Shown here: positions 1-5,827 of the stretch, one piece after another
Layout: the number at the start of each line of letters is the position of its first letter
How positions within the stretch are numbered: position 1 is the first letter of the stretch
Source: Veillonella parvula
GTDB lineage: Bacteria > Bacillota > Negativicutes > Veillonellales > Veillonellaceae
Length of the DNA: 8,984 nt
Assembly: GCA_947096075.1 (NCBI GenBank)
Contig: CAMUQE010000077.1
Span: 1 to 8,984 of the forward strand
Direction of reading: 5' to 3'
Made by a program: the position numbers and the translations under genes
The notes under the pieces: generated by a model
Database searches by the model: none
Told to the model about the DNA's origin: nothing
What the model saw: only the letters and a program-made list of their open reading frames with translations

Positions 1-713
1 ACTTTAATCATTTGCAATGTAAATTCAGCCTCTCTTCTATTAATAATTACATCATTTGGATGTGCTAACGAATGCCTATTTCTTATGTCATTTATAGAAG
101 AAATTACACCCGATCCACTTCTAATTATTGTTTTTACTAATTCTGCAACTTCAGTTGGCGTAATATTATCTTTAAGTATTCCATGAAGTTTACTATATAA
201 TTGACTAAGTGACTCTGACTGTACATAATCAACACAAAAATCATCTAATTTACTTCGTAAAAAACCATGAAATGCTGTATGAATTCTATCAAAGGCAGAA
301 TCATATTGACCATTATTCATAAAAGTTTCCGCATCAGATATTGCACATTTAATGACATCTGTATTTGCAATATCACTAAAATCAATAACTTCATTTTCTT
401 CTGGTAAATAACCTATTACTAAATCAGTTAACTTTTGGTCCTTTTCTGAATATATTTTTCTAGCTGCATCTAAAATTTCTTCTCTCATATCGTCCAAAAT
501 ACTCTCTTTATCCATGGGGCAACGTATATGTAAAATTGTTTTATATGTATTCCAGGCAACCTGTGAAAAAATATCTGTGCGTTCAAGGCTGACTTCACAC
601 TTAGGTAATAAATCTACTACATCTTTCAATGAAGTCCTAAATGAATTCCTGCATTTATAACTTTGCTTTTCTAAAACTTTAAGCAACATTGTTTTAAACT
701 TTTTATCAGTCAT
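1..713 (-). CDS. Abi_C/HEPN-like abortive infection family protein (C-terminus cut by window edge)
   Basis: I translated this strand by hand: the frame is open from the ATG at 713 to the window edge, giving 237 complete codons and no stop. The start is supported by GGAGGG at 718-723 with a 4-nt spacer. The first ~105 residues (MTDKKFKTMLLKVLEKQ...) are not recognised. Residues ~120-237 form a helical region with a repeat-like segment (DAETFMNNGQYDSAFDRIH) followed by GVISSINDIRNRHSLAHP. That pattern matches the abortive-infection C-terminal (Abi_C) family, and R211-N-x5-H218 (or R213-x4-H218) fits the R-x(4-6)-H motif of HEPN ribonucleases. If this is right, the protein would be a cytoplasmic RNA-targeting defence effector; that role is inferred. 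Composition is strongly AT-rich (roughly 25-35% GC in sampled lines), unlike guaA next door, which suggests acquisition by transfer. A non-defence HEPN protein is the main alternative. Confidence 0.62.
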   Translation of the reverse strand, partial: MTDKKFKTMLLKVLEKQSYKCRNSFRTSLKDVVDLLPKCEVSLERTDIFSQVAWNTYKTILHIRCPMDKESILDDMREEILDAARKIYSEKDQKLTDLVIGYLPEENEVIDFSDIANTDVIKCAISDAETFMNNGQYDSAFDRIHTAFHGFLRSKLDDFCVDYVQSESLSQLYSKLHGILKDNITPTEVAELVKTIIRSGSGVISSINDIRNRHSLAHPNDVIINRREAEFTLQMIK

Positions 714-755
714 ATTTCCCTCCAATGAAAAAATCTTAAAACTATTAACCTACCT

Positions 756-784
756 TATATAAGTTCTAAAAAGCCTCCCACCAA
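756..784 (-). promoter_or_regulatory. Weak candidate promoter for the Abi_C/HEPN-like gene
   Basis: Reading the minus strand, TTGGTG (779-784) lies 17 nt before TATATA (756-761), and an overlapping TATAAG sits at 754-759. The -35 match is poor (3/6). The element overlaps the guaA terminator hairpin, so initiation here and termination of guaA would use the same DNA. The -10 lies within the 10-bp palindrome CTTATATAAG (754-763). The gene could instead depend on readthrough from guaA. Confidence 0.3.
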
Positions 785-801
785 ATTGATGAGAGGCTTT
801 T
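769..801 (-). terminator. Rho-independent terminator of guaA, possibly bidirectional
   Basis: Arms AAAAGCCTC (769-777) and GAGGCTTTT (793-801) form a 9-bp stem around a 15-nt loop that contains the short dyad CAA-A-TTG. On the minus strand the stem ends in a run of five T. It lies about 115 nt past the guaA stop codon and 56 nt before the start of the next gene on the same strand. The plus strand also ends in TTTT, so it could act in both directions. Confidence 0.8.
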
Positions 802-914
802 ATGCACACTTTAAATCCAAAACTCTCCCCTTCAAACCTATTCTTTTACCTTTCAGTTGAATTCAGAATTACTCAAAAAGTACAGTTGATGAATTTAAAA
901 TCAATATTTACTTA

Positions 915-2450
915 TTATTCCCACTCAATTGTTGCAGGTGGTTTAGATGTAATATCGTACACGATACGGTTAATGTGTTGTACTTCGTTTACGATACGAC
1001 GGGAGATTGTGTCCAATACGTCGTAAGGGATCCGCGCCCAGTCAGCAGTCATGAAGTCTGTTGTTGTTACGCCACGCAAGGCCAATGTGTAATCGTATGT
1101 ACGGAAGTCACCCATAACGCCTACGGTACGTGTAGATGTTAATACTGCAAAGTATTGGTTGATGCTGCGATCAAGGCCAGCTTTTGCAATTTCGTCACGG
1201 AAGATATAGTCCGCATCACGCAAGATGTCGAGTTTATCTTTCGTGATTTCACCCATTACGCGGATCGCAAGACCAGGACCTGGGAATGGTTGACGCCACA
1301 CGAGGTAATCAGCCAAGCCTAATTCTGAACCAAGTTCACGCACTTCGTCTTTGAAGAGATTACGCAATGGTTCGATAAGACCTTTGAAGTCTACCACTGC
1401 AGGCAAGCCGCCTACGTTGTGGTGAGATTTAATAACTTCCGCTTCGCCAGTACCGGACTCGATAACGTCAGGGTAAATAGTACCTTGCGCTAAGAAGTCA
1501 ACGGAACCGATTTTACGGCCTTCATCTTCGAATACGCGGATGAATTCTTCACCAATAGCTTTACGTTTAGCTTCTGGATCTTCAAGACCAGCCAATTTAT
1601 CTAAGAAACGTTTTTCTGCATCTACGCGGATAAAATGCATGCCGGAATCTTTGAAAGCTGCTTCTACTTCGTCGCCTTCGTTTTTACGCATTAAACCATG
1701 GTCAACGAAGATACAAGTCAATTGGTCACCTACAGCTTTAGAGATAAGTGCTGCTGCAACGGAGCTATCTACACCGCCAGACAATGCCAATAATACTTTC
1801 CCATCGCCTACAGTGTTACGGATGTCTTCAATAGCAGTTTTTGCATAGTTTGCCATTGTCCATGTGCCTGTGAAACCACATACTTCGTACAAGAAGTTGT
1901 GAAGCATTTCTTTGCCATGTTCAGTGTGTAACACTTCTGCATGGTATTGCATAGCATATAGTTTGCGTTCTTTATTTTGCATGGATGCAACAGGGCAATC
2001 CTTAGTATGTGCTACGATTTCAAAGCCTTCAGGAACTTTTGCTACATAGTCAACGTGGGACATCCAAACAACTTGGTCTTTTTCCAAGCCCTTGAACAAT
2101 GGAGATGTAGTGTCCACTTTAGTAGGTGTTTTACCAAATTCACGGTTGTCCGCAGATTTAACTTCGCCACCCAATGTATGCGCCATAAATTGCATACCAT
2201 AGCACATGCCAAGAATAGGAATACCAAGTTCAAAAATCTCTTTCTCAATTTTGGGAGAGTTTTCTTCATACACGCTGTTAGGACCGCCTGTGAAGATGAT
2301 ACCTTGCGGTTTTAATTCCTTAATTTTGTCCAGCGCTTTGTTGTATGGATATACTTCGCAGTATACGTGATTTTCACGAACACGGCGCGCGATCAATTGG
2401 TTATATTGACCACCAAAGTCAACAACAATTACAAATTCCTTGTTTTCCAT
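915..2450 (-). CDS. guaA: GMP synthase (glutamine-hydrolysing)
   Basis: Converts XMP, ATP and glutamine to GMP in the cytoplasm, the last step of de novo guanine nucleotide synthesis. The N-terminal class I glutamine amidotransferase domain (~7-190) has the nucleophile elbow GMCYGMQ (Cys83) and QYHAEV (His170, Glu172). The ATP pyrophosphatase domain follows, with the P-loop SGGVDSS at 224-230, and the C-terminal GMP synthase dimerisation domain ends in the canonical KPPATIEWE. Length is 511 aa, normal for the family. I chose the ATG at 2450, not the upstream ATG at 2468, because GGAGG (2456-2460) stands 5 nt before it, and the upstream start would put the ribosome site inside the gene. Ala171 stands where many family members have Pro (usual FHPEV), a minor oddity. 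The gene is transcribed alone from its own promoter and ends at the hairpin at 769-801. Confidence 0.98.
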   Translation of the reverse strand: MENKEFVIVVDFGGQYNQLIARRVRENHVYCEVYPYNKALDKIKELKPQGIIFTGGPNSVYEENSPKIEKEIFELGIPILGMCYGMQFMAHTLGGEVKSADNREFGKTPTKVDTTSPLFKGLEKDQVVWMSHVDYVAKVPEGFEIVAHTKDCPVASMQNKERKLYAMQYHAEVLHTEHGKEMLHNFLYEVCGFTGTWTMANYAKTAIEDIRNTVGDGKVLLALSGGVDSSVAAALISKAVGDQLTCIFVDHGLMRKNEGDEVEAAFKDSGMHFIRVDAEKRFLDKLAGLEDPEAKRKAIGEEFIRVFEDEGRKIGSVDFLAQGTIYPDVIESGTGEAEVIKSHHNVGGLPAVVDFKGLIEPLRNLFKDEVRELGSELGLADYLVWRQPFPGPGLAIRVMGEITKDKLDILRDADYIFRDEIAKAGLDRSINQYFAVLTSTRTVGVMGDFRTYDYTLALRGVTTTDFMTADWARIPYDVLDTISRRIVNEVQHINRIVYDITSKPPATIEWE

Positions 2451-2474
2451 GCCTTCCTCCATATGCATCTATTT

Positions 2475-2546
2475 GTGAAAGTATATTCACTATTTGTTAT
2501 GCCCATACATTTCTGTACTGGGGGTGCGTTTTTCTGAGCCAAACGC
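2475..2546 (-). promoter_or_regulatory. Structured guaA 5' leader: three consecutive hairpins
   Basis: Three stem-loops fit between the promoter and the guaA ribosome binding site. Hairpin 1 (2526-2546) pairs GCGTTT with AAACGC over a 9-nt loop. Hairpin 2 (2502-2522) pairs CCCA-TACA with TGTA-TGGG, has one bulged G and closes on a GAAA tetraloop. Hairpin 3 (2475-2490) pairs GTGAA with TTCAC over 6 nt. A run of five C (minus strand) lies between hairpins 1 and 2. No U-tract follows any stem, so there is no intrinsic attenuator. The sequence does not match the purine, ykkC/PRPP or preQ1 riboswitch cores that I know. A regulatory or mRNA-stability role is inferred. Confidence 0.45.
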
Positions 2547-2565
2547 TAATTTTTCATTACATTTT

Positions 2566-2594
2566 ATTATACCATAGGAAGTATAACGACTCCA
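2566..2594 (-). promoter_or_regulatory. guaA promoter (extended -10)
   Basis: The minus strand has a perfect TATAAT at 2566-2571 preceded by TGG, i.e. a TGn extended -10 element. The hexamer 17 nt upstream, TGGAGT (2589-2594), matches the -35 consensus at only 3 of 6 positions, which is tolerable with an extended -10. Transcription would start near 2559 and give a leader of roughly 110 nt before the guaA start codon. Confidence 0.7.
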
Positions 2595-2660
2595 TATATT
2601 CCGTATGTAAATTATAAATAAGAATCCAATGTTCGGATTTTATTTATATAGCTATAATAT

Positions 2661-2782
2661 GTACTTAAATTCAAATCTGAGATACTAGAATACGATTTTA
2701 AGATTAGAATACAAATTCAAGATATTAAGATACAGATTTAAAATCCTAACATTTAGTTTAAAAGGCTGAAATACAGTTTTAA
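2661..2782. repeat. Degenerate ~20-bp direct repeats in an AT-rich gene-free stretch
   Basis: Similar units follow one another on the plus strand: 2687-2705 (begins AGAATACGATTTTAAGAT), 2706-2726 (begins AGAATACAAATTCAAGAT), 2727-2746 (begins AAGATACAGATTTAAAAT), and a more distant copy at 2768-2782 (GAAATACAGTTTTAA). Earlier partial units lie at 2661-2685. Unit lengths vary from 19 to 21 bp. No open frame or RNA gene is visible in 2597-2806. The 14-mer AAATTCAAGATATT (2713-2726) recurs inverted at 4304-4317, linking this block to the repeat block near the HAD gene. Confidence 0.6.
2758..2782 (-). terminator. Possible weak terminator downstream of the ferredoxin gene
   Basis: TTAAAA (2758-2763) and CTG (2766-2768) pair with CAG (2774-2776) and TTTTAA (2777-2782), leaving a 2-nt bulge and a 5-nt loop. 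On the minus strand the stem ends in TTTTAA, about 25 nt past the ferredoxin stop. A second small hairpin, ACAGC (2786-2790) with GCTGT (2798-2802), sits between it and the stop codon. The stems are AT-rich and the T-run is part of the stem, so the call is tentative. Confidence 0.3.
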
Positions 2783-2806
2783 CGTACAGCTTAGTTTGCT
2801 GTTATA

Positions 2807-3013
2807 TTACTCTTTAAGATCCTTAACATCCTTCCATTTATACATTTTCACAGCCCCTACAGGACAAATGGAATAGCAATCGCCACAACCGATACAGCCT
2901 TTCCCAATGATAAATCGAGTCTTATCTTCGGTGATGCATTGAACAGGACAATCCTCTGCACAAGCACCACATTTAACGCAAGTATCGTCAATATTAAATT
3001 TTAGATTTCCCAT
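2807..3013 (-). CDS. 2[4Fe-4S] ferredoxin-type protein
   Basis: A 68-residue cytoplasmic electron carrier with two classic cluster motifs of the form CxxCxxCxxxCP: Cys12-15-18-22 (CVKCGACAEDCP) and Cys40-43-46-50 (CIGCGDCYSICP). This is the bacterial-type ferredoxin that carries low-potential electrons in anaerobes, for example for pyruvate:ferredoxin oxidoreductase or hydrogenases. The partner here is unknown. An additional Cys26 sits between the motifs. The start is secure: the minus strand has GGGAGGTG (3021-3028), nearly the full anti-Shine-Dalgarno complement, 7 nt before the ATG. It lies about 100 nt downstream of the HAD gene region on the same strand. A TATAAT at 3100-3105 on the minus strand could be a -10, but I see no good -35, so it may be co-transcribed. 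The neighbours give no hint of a dedicated pathway. Confidence 0.93.
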   Translation of the reverse strand: MGNLKFNIDDTCVKCGACAEDCPVQCITEDKTRFIIGKGCIGCGDCYSICPVGAVKMYKWKDVKDLKE

Positions 3014-3115
3014 TATACATCACCTCCCTATCAGTAAAAGCAAAATTAAGTATATCCACGTAATGATTAAATACTATATCTGCCATGTAACGTTAGGTTA
3101 TTATAAACACTAAAG

Positions 3116-3223
3116 TTAAGATTTTTTATTGAGTTCAATATTATATGCAATAGCCGAGTAAATAGCTTTTGCCACGCCTTGATGGTTATTATCTGTCGTT
3201 TCGTAGCGGGCTACTTCTTTAAT
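3116..3223 (-). pseudogene. Out-of-frame C-terminal tail of the HAD phosphatase
   Basis: After the codons for SQAE of the upstream frame, omitting one base (3224) brings the sequence into a frame that reads IKEVARYETTDNNHQGVAKA and continues to a TAA at 3116-3118, 35 codons in all. The IKEVARYETTDNNHQGVA segment matches the standard Cof C-terminus, where a GNA.EE(V/I)K..A.Y.T..N..GVA pattern follows motif IV with the same spacing. The extra base therefore accounts for the early TAA at 3219-3221. It is either a genuine +1 mutation or a sequencing error. Confidence 0.8.
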
Positions 3224-4268
3224 GTTCGGCTTGGCTATTCCCCATCGCTACGCCTGCACCCGCAAAGCGTAGCATAGATAGATCATTTTCGCTATCCCCT
3301 AGTGTCATCACTTCATCAGGACTTAAGCCCCAGTGTTTTGCCAAGGCTTCTACGGCTGTGCCCTTTGTAGTGTGAGGCAATACAAACTCTAAATTACCCT
3401 CACTAGAGAGCAATACATCATAGAAACGTTCACGGCCTGTACCGTCATGGGATAAACCTTGGTATTCATCTCGTAAGTCTTGCAAGATGCGCTGACGCAT
3501 CGGCTCGTCACCGTAGAAGATTTGAATTTTCTCAGGTCCTTCGTCTAAGGCTTCCATATGAGCTAACAAATCACATACCATTGTTCGAGTCGCCAAGATA
3601 AATGGACGAATATTTGGTCTAAAGAAGAAATTGGATTGCTCAATTTCACATTCAGACATTTTTACCTTTGCTGCTTCATTGCCTTCCACCAATGCATAGT
3701 GGTCGTACGTTGCACCTGACAGACGAGTGTCCCCTATACCAGAAATCTGATTTTTTGTATTAGACAGATGATTATCCATTATTCCATGTAACGTCTTTTT
3801 ATTACTGTCACTTCGTTCACAAGCACACGCCCCTAAGCGTTCAGAGGTAATGCATCTAGATGGCGGATACATCCCAAAGATTTTGTCTTTCACATAGGCC
3901 TCTACATATACGCCATAGGTTAATAATTTGCGCAACAAGTGTAGAGCTTGTTCCTTATCAAAATTTACGTGAAATAGACTGCGGTTTTCGTCCTTGTCCA
4001 TCACATAGGCGCCATTGGTGCACATGAAATAGCGCAAGCAAGGCAGTTTTTCGATGACATCATTCATCTCATTCCAAGCGCGGCCAGATGCAATGGCTAC
4101 GCGAATGCCGCTTTCACGAGCTGCACGAATCGCCTCAATAGCATCCTCAGGAATCGCTTTCGCATCATTTACCAAGGTACCATCTACATCGGATGCGATA
4201 AATCGAATTGGTTTATCACCTACAAGACCAATATAATTTTTTATAGTTAATGTTTCCTTTGAGGACAT
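3219..4268 (-). CDS. Cof-type HAD-IIB family phosphatase, truncated by a C-terminal frameshift
   Basis: Haloacid dehalogenase superfamily hydrolase of the Cof/YidA type; these cytoplasmic enzymes dephosphorylate sugar phosphates, nucleotides or flavin precursors, and the substrate cannot be read from sequence. Motif I is SDVDGTL (nucleophile Asp27, acid/base Asp29), motif II is IASGR (Ser61), motif III is Lys302 in HTTKGTA, and motif IV is GDSEND (Asp325, Asp329). The start at 4268 has GAGGGAG (4274-4280) 5 nt upstream. The frame stops at 349 aa just after AMGNSQAEH, where family members continue for about 30 residues. The missing tail is present in another frame (see 3116-3223). The intact protein would be about 383 aa, longer than the usual ~270, because of an N-terminal extension of ~20 residues and an enlarged cap (insert around 147-180). 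All catalytic motifs precede the break, so residual activity is possible. Confidence 0.9.
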   Translation of the reverse strand: MSSKETLTIKNYIGLVGDKPIRFIASDVDGTLVNDAKAIPEDAIEAIRAARESGIRVAIASGRAWNEMNDVIEKLPCLRYFMCTNGAYVMDKDENRSLFHVNFDKEQALHLLRKLLTYGVYVEAYVKDKIFGMYPPSRCITSERLGACACERSDSNKKTLHGIMDNHLSNTKNQISGIGDTRLSGATYDHYALVEGNEAAKVKMSECEIEQSNFFFRPNIRPFILATRTMVCDLLAHMEALDEGPEKIQIFYGDEPMRQRILQDLRDEYQGLSHDGTGRERFYDVLLSSEGNLEFVLPHTTKGTAVEALAKHWGLSPDEVMTLGDSENDLSMLRFAGAGVAMGNSQAEH

Positions 4269-4276
4269 ACAATCTC

Positions 4277-4418
4277 CCTCATAGTATCTAAAATAGATTT
4301 ATCAATATCTTGAATTTCAAATGAGTATCCTCATAGTATTTATAATACACTTACACACATCTTGAATTTTAGATGCGTACCTTCATAGTATTCTATGGTT
4401 ATTCTCATAGTATCTAAG
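4277..4418. repeat. Degenerate 52-bp tandem repeat between the M20 and HAD genes
   Basis: Copy 1 (4277-4328) and copy 2 (4329-4380) agree at about 40 of 52 positions by my count. The core TCATAGTAT recurs at 4279, 4331, 4383 and 4405, i.e. spacings of 52, 52 and 22. Copy 3 contains the dyad CATAG-TATT-CTATG (4384-4397). The block fills the whole 151-bp gap between the M20 stop and the HAD start, ending at the HAD ribosome binding site. The sub-motif AAATTCAAGAT on the minus strand is shared with the block at 2661-2782. No open frame, promoter or clear terminator was found within it. Confidence 0.7.
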
Positions 4419-4419
4419 A

Positions 4420-5607
4420 TTATTCCCCTAGAGATCCTGTAAATTCAACTACGATTTCTTCTAAGGTTGTTGGGTTTTCTACGAGTCGTAGTAAAGCGCC
4501 ACCAATAATATTAGCGCCGTCGATGATAGTTTGTTCAATGGTAGGCTCTAACATGGCAGCAGCAAATTCTTTAGAATGGCACACCTTCGGCTCGCCAGCG
4601 AGGCGCAATTTAGGATGGAGTGCTGCACATTGATAGCTTACATTACCAATATCTGAACTACCTCCGAGGGCTGCAGCACCTGGTTTAAAATCGAGGCCCA
4701 TGTCGGCCATTACCTCTTCGATAAGCTTTGTGCCACGATTATTTTGATTCATATCATCATACGGATTGCCATAAAACTCTACATCCACAGTTGTACCTGT
4801 ACAAAGGGCCGCCCCTTCAAAGATGTTTTTGATTTGCTCAGATAAGCCATTCAAGTACTCCCGTTCTGTATGACGCACGGTGACCTCTAATTCACCGAAG
4901 GCAGGAATCACATTGGATGCGGTACCTCCAGCAATGATCCACGTGCCGATGCGCGTTTCAGGGCGCACTTGTTGGCGCATCATATCTATAGCATGGATAG
5001 CGAGTTGCACACCATTTACCGCATTGATGCCATTCCAAGGCTCGCCTGCCGCATGGGCTGGCTTACCGTGATACTTAGCACGGAAGCAATCGAGTGCCAA
5101 GAATTGTGAGTTAGGACGCGTTTCCTCGCCGTCAAGATGCACCATGATGGCAAAATCGTATTCTTTGAATACCCCTGCATTGCACATATCTACCTTACAC
5201 CCCATCGCTTCTTCGTCTGGTGTGCCGATGATATCGATATCCATGTTGAAAGCTACGCCCTCTTCTTGCATTTTATGCAGCGTCAATGCAGCCAACACGC
5301 TCATAGAACCACTGGCGGAGTGACCACAGGCATGGCCTACCTCAGGTAGTGCATCATATTCACAAAGTATGGCTAAGCGGCCTTTTGGATATTCTACTTT
5401 TACGGCAGACGCCTTGAAAGCGGTCGGCAGATTACAGAATTCATAGGTTACATCCATACCATGTTTTTCGAGAACTTTACCTATGGTTTTGACAGACTCG
5501 AACTCTTGACTGGAAATCTCAGGGTTTTTAGCTAATGTATAATTCACCGCAAAAGCATCTGAGGCGAAGCTTTTACAAAGATCTGAAAATGTTTGCGTAA
5601 GGGACAT
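4420..5607 (-). CDS. M20 family metallopeptidase/amidohydrolase (Acy1L2/AbgB-like)
   Basis: A 395-aa cytoplasmic zinc-type amidohydrolase of the M20 family, related to aminobenzoyl-glutamate hydrolase and aminoacylase-1-like proteins, which cleave amide bonds of N-acyl amino acids or dipeptides. Metal and catalytic motifs: EYDALPEVGHACGH (83-96, His92, Cys94 and His96), GTPDEEAMG (128-136, Glu132/Glu133), MVHLD (His157), GKPAHAAG in the dimerisation/lid domain (His185), and a late CHSKEFA. After HACGH this protein has Ser-Ala-Ser where many relatives have Asp or Asn, so the exact subgroup is uncertain. There is no signal peptide. The start is fixed by GGAGG 4 nt before the ATG at 5607. It is the first gene of the minus-strand series and diverges from the amino-acid binding lipoprotein gene at 5877. 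That pairing would fit scavenging of amino-acid conjugates or peptides, but no direct link is shown. Confidence 0.9.
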   Translation of the reverse strand: MSLTQTFSDLCKSFASDAFAVNYTLAKNPEISSQEFESVKTIGKVLEKHGMDVTYEFCNLPTAFKASAVKVEYPKGRLAILCEYDALPEVGHACGHSASGSMSVLAALTLHKMQEEGVAFNMDIDIIGTPDEEAMGCKVDMCNAGVFKEYDFAIMVHLDGEETRPNSQFLALDCFRAKYHGKPAHAAGEPWNGINAVNGVQLAIHAIDMMRQQVRPETRIGTWIIAGGTASNVIPAFGELEVTVRHTEREYLNGLSEQIKNIFEGAALCTGTTVDVEFYGNPYDDMNQNNRGTKLIEEVMADMGLDFKPGAAALGGSSDIGNVSYQCAALHPKLRLAGEPKVCHSKEFAAAMLEPTIEQTIIDGANIIGGALLRLVENPTTLEEIVVEFTGSLGE

Positions 5608-5621
5608 AGCGCCTCCAATAG

Positions 5622-5647
5622 ATATAAATAAATTTATATAAATAAAT
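5622..5647. repeat. Tandem 14-bp repeat before the M20 gene
   Basis: ATATAAATAAAT occurs at 5622-5633 and again at 5636-5647, a 14-bp period. It lies in the untranslated region just upstream of the M20 ribosome binding site. It may be simple AT-rich slippage, and no function is claimed. Confidence 0.6.
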
Positions 5648-5717
5648 GGATATGAACGGCTTTACCTAAGCCAATTAAGATAAATTAATGCAGTTCGAAA
5701 ACTAACATAAACAACAG

Positions 5718-5732
5718 AGATATAATATATCT
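5718..5732. promoter_or_regulatory. 15-bp perfect dyad in the divergent M20 / binding-protein intergenic region
   Basis: AGATATA (5718-5724), a central A, then TATATCT (5726-5732) form a perfect 7-bp inverted repeat. On the minus strand it includes -10-like hexamers TATATT (5724-5729) and TATTAT (5722-5727) for the M20 gene, though the matching -35 is poor (TTCATT or CTTTCA). A dyad over a -10 is a usual repressor site layout. It could equally be a chance palindrome in AT-rich DNA. Confidence 0.35.
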
Positions 5733-5798
5733 AAAATCAGTCCAAATGAAAGTCATTTTTAAATATGAAACTCATGTACTCTTAATTATACAATGTTA

Positions 5799-5827
5799 TT
5801 GCCTATTGGTGTAAAATTCCGTACAAT
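5799..5827 (+). promoter_or_regulatory. Promoter of the amino-acid binding lipoprotein gene
   Basis: TTGCCT (5799-5804, 4/6 to the -35 consensus) and TACAAT (5822-5827, 5/6 to the -10) are separated by exactly 17 bp. Transcription would begin near 5834 and leave a leader of about 43 nt before the ATG at 5877. This also argues against translation from the ATG at 5838, which would lie almost at the transcript end and has no ribosome binding site. Confidence 0.65.

Noticed and set aside
802..1026. Open frame on the plus strand at the 3' end of guaA.
   Set aside because: It mostly overlaps the conserved GuaA C-terminus in antisense, has no ribosome binding site, and its product looks like no known protein.
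1540..2315. Several frames antisense to or overlapping guaA (1540-1848, 1808-1990, 1977-2315, 2042-2269).
   Set aside because: They are shadows of the guaA coding sequence and show no start signals or family motifs.
2451..2468. Upstream in-frame ATG codons that would extend GuaA by six residues (MHMEEG).
   Set aside because: The GGAGG at 2456-2460 is correctly spaced for the ATG at 2450 and would lie within the coding sequence if the upstream ATG were used.
2475..2560. A purine (guanine) riboswitch in the guaA leader.
   Set aside because: The three-way-junction core with its conserved loop and junction bases is not present; the hairpins found are simple consecutive stem-loops.
2623..2639. 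AATCC/GGATT hairpin as a terminator upstream of the guaA promoter.
   Set aside because: The stem is only 5 bp and the following T content is interrupted, so it is not distinguishable from chance in AT-rich DNA.
3215..3228. Programmed +1 frameshifting in the HAD gene.
   Set aside because: The site GAA CAT TAA has no known slippery codon, no strong internal Shine-Dalgarno in the right place and no obvious need for regulation; a mutation or sequence error is simpler.
4277..4418. A CRISPR array, considered because of regularly spaced repeats.
   Set aside because: Repeats are degenerate and contiguous, with no unique spacers of constant size and no cas genes nearby.
4054..5349. Plus-strand frames inside the HAD and M20 genes (4054-4236, 4880-5071, 5137-5349).
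   Set aside because: All are antisense shadows of well-supported genes, without ribosome binding sites.
4269..5607. A functional operon joining the M20, HAD, ferredoxin and guaA genes.
   Set aside because: Gaps of 100-340 bp, a separate guaA promoter, repeat blocks between genes and unrelated functions argue against a single pathway operon.
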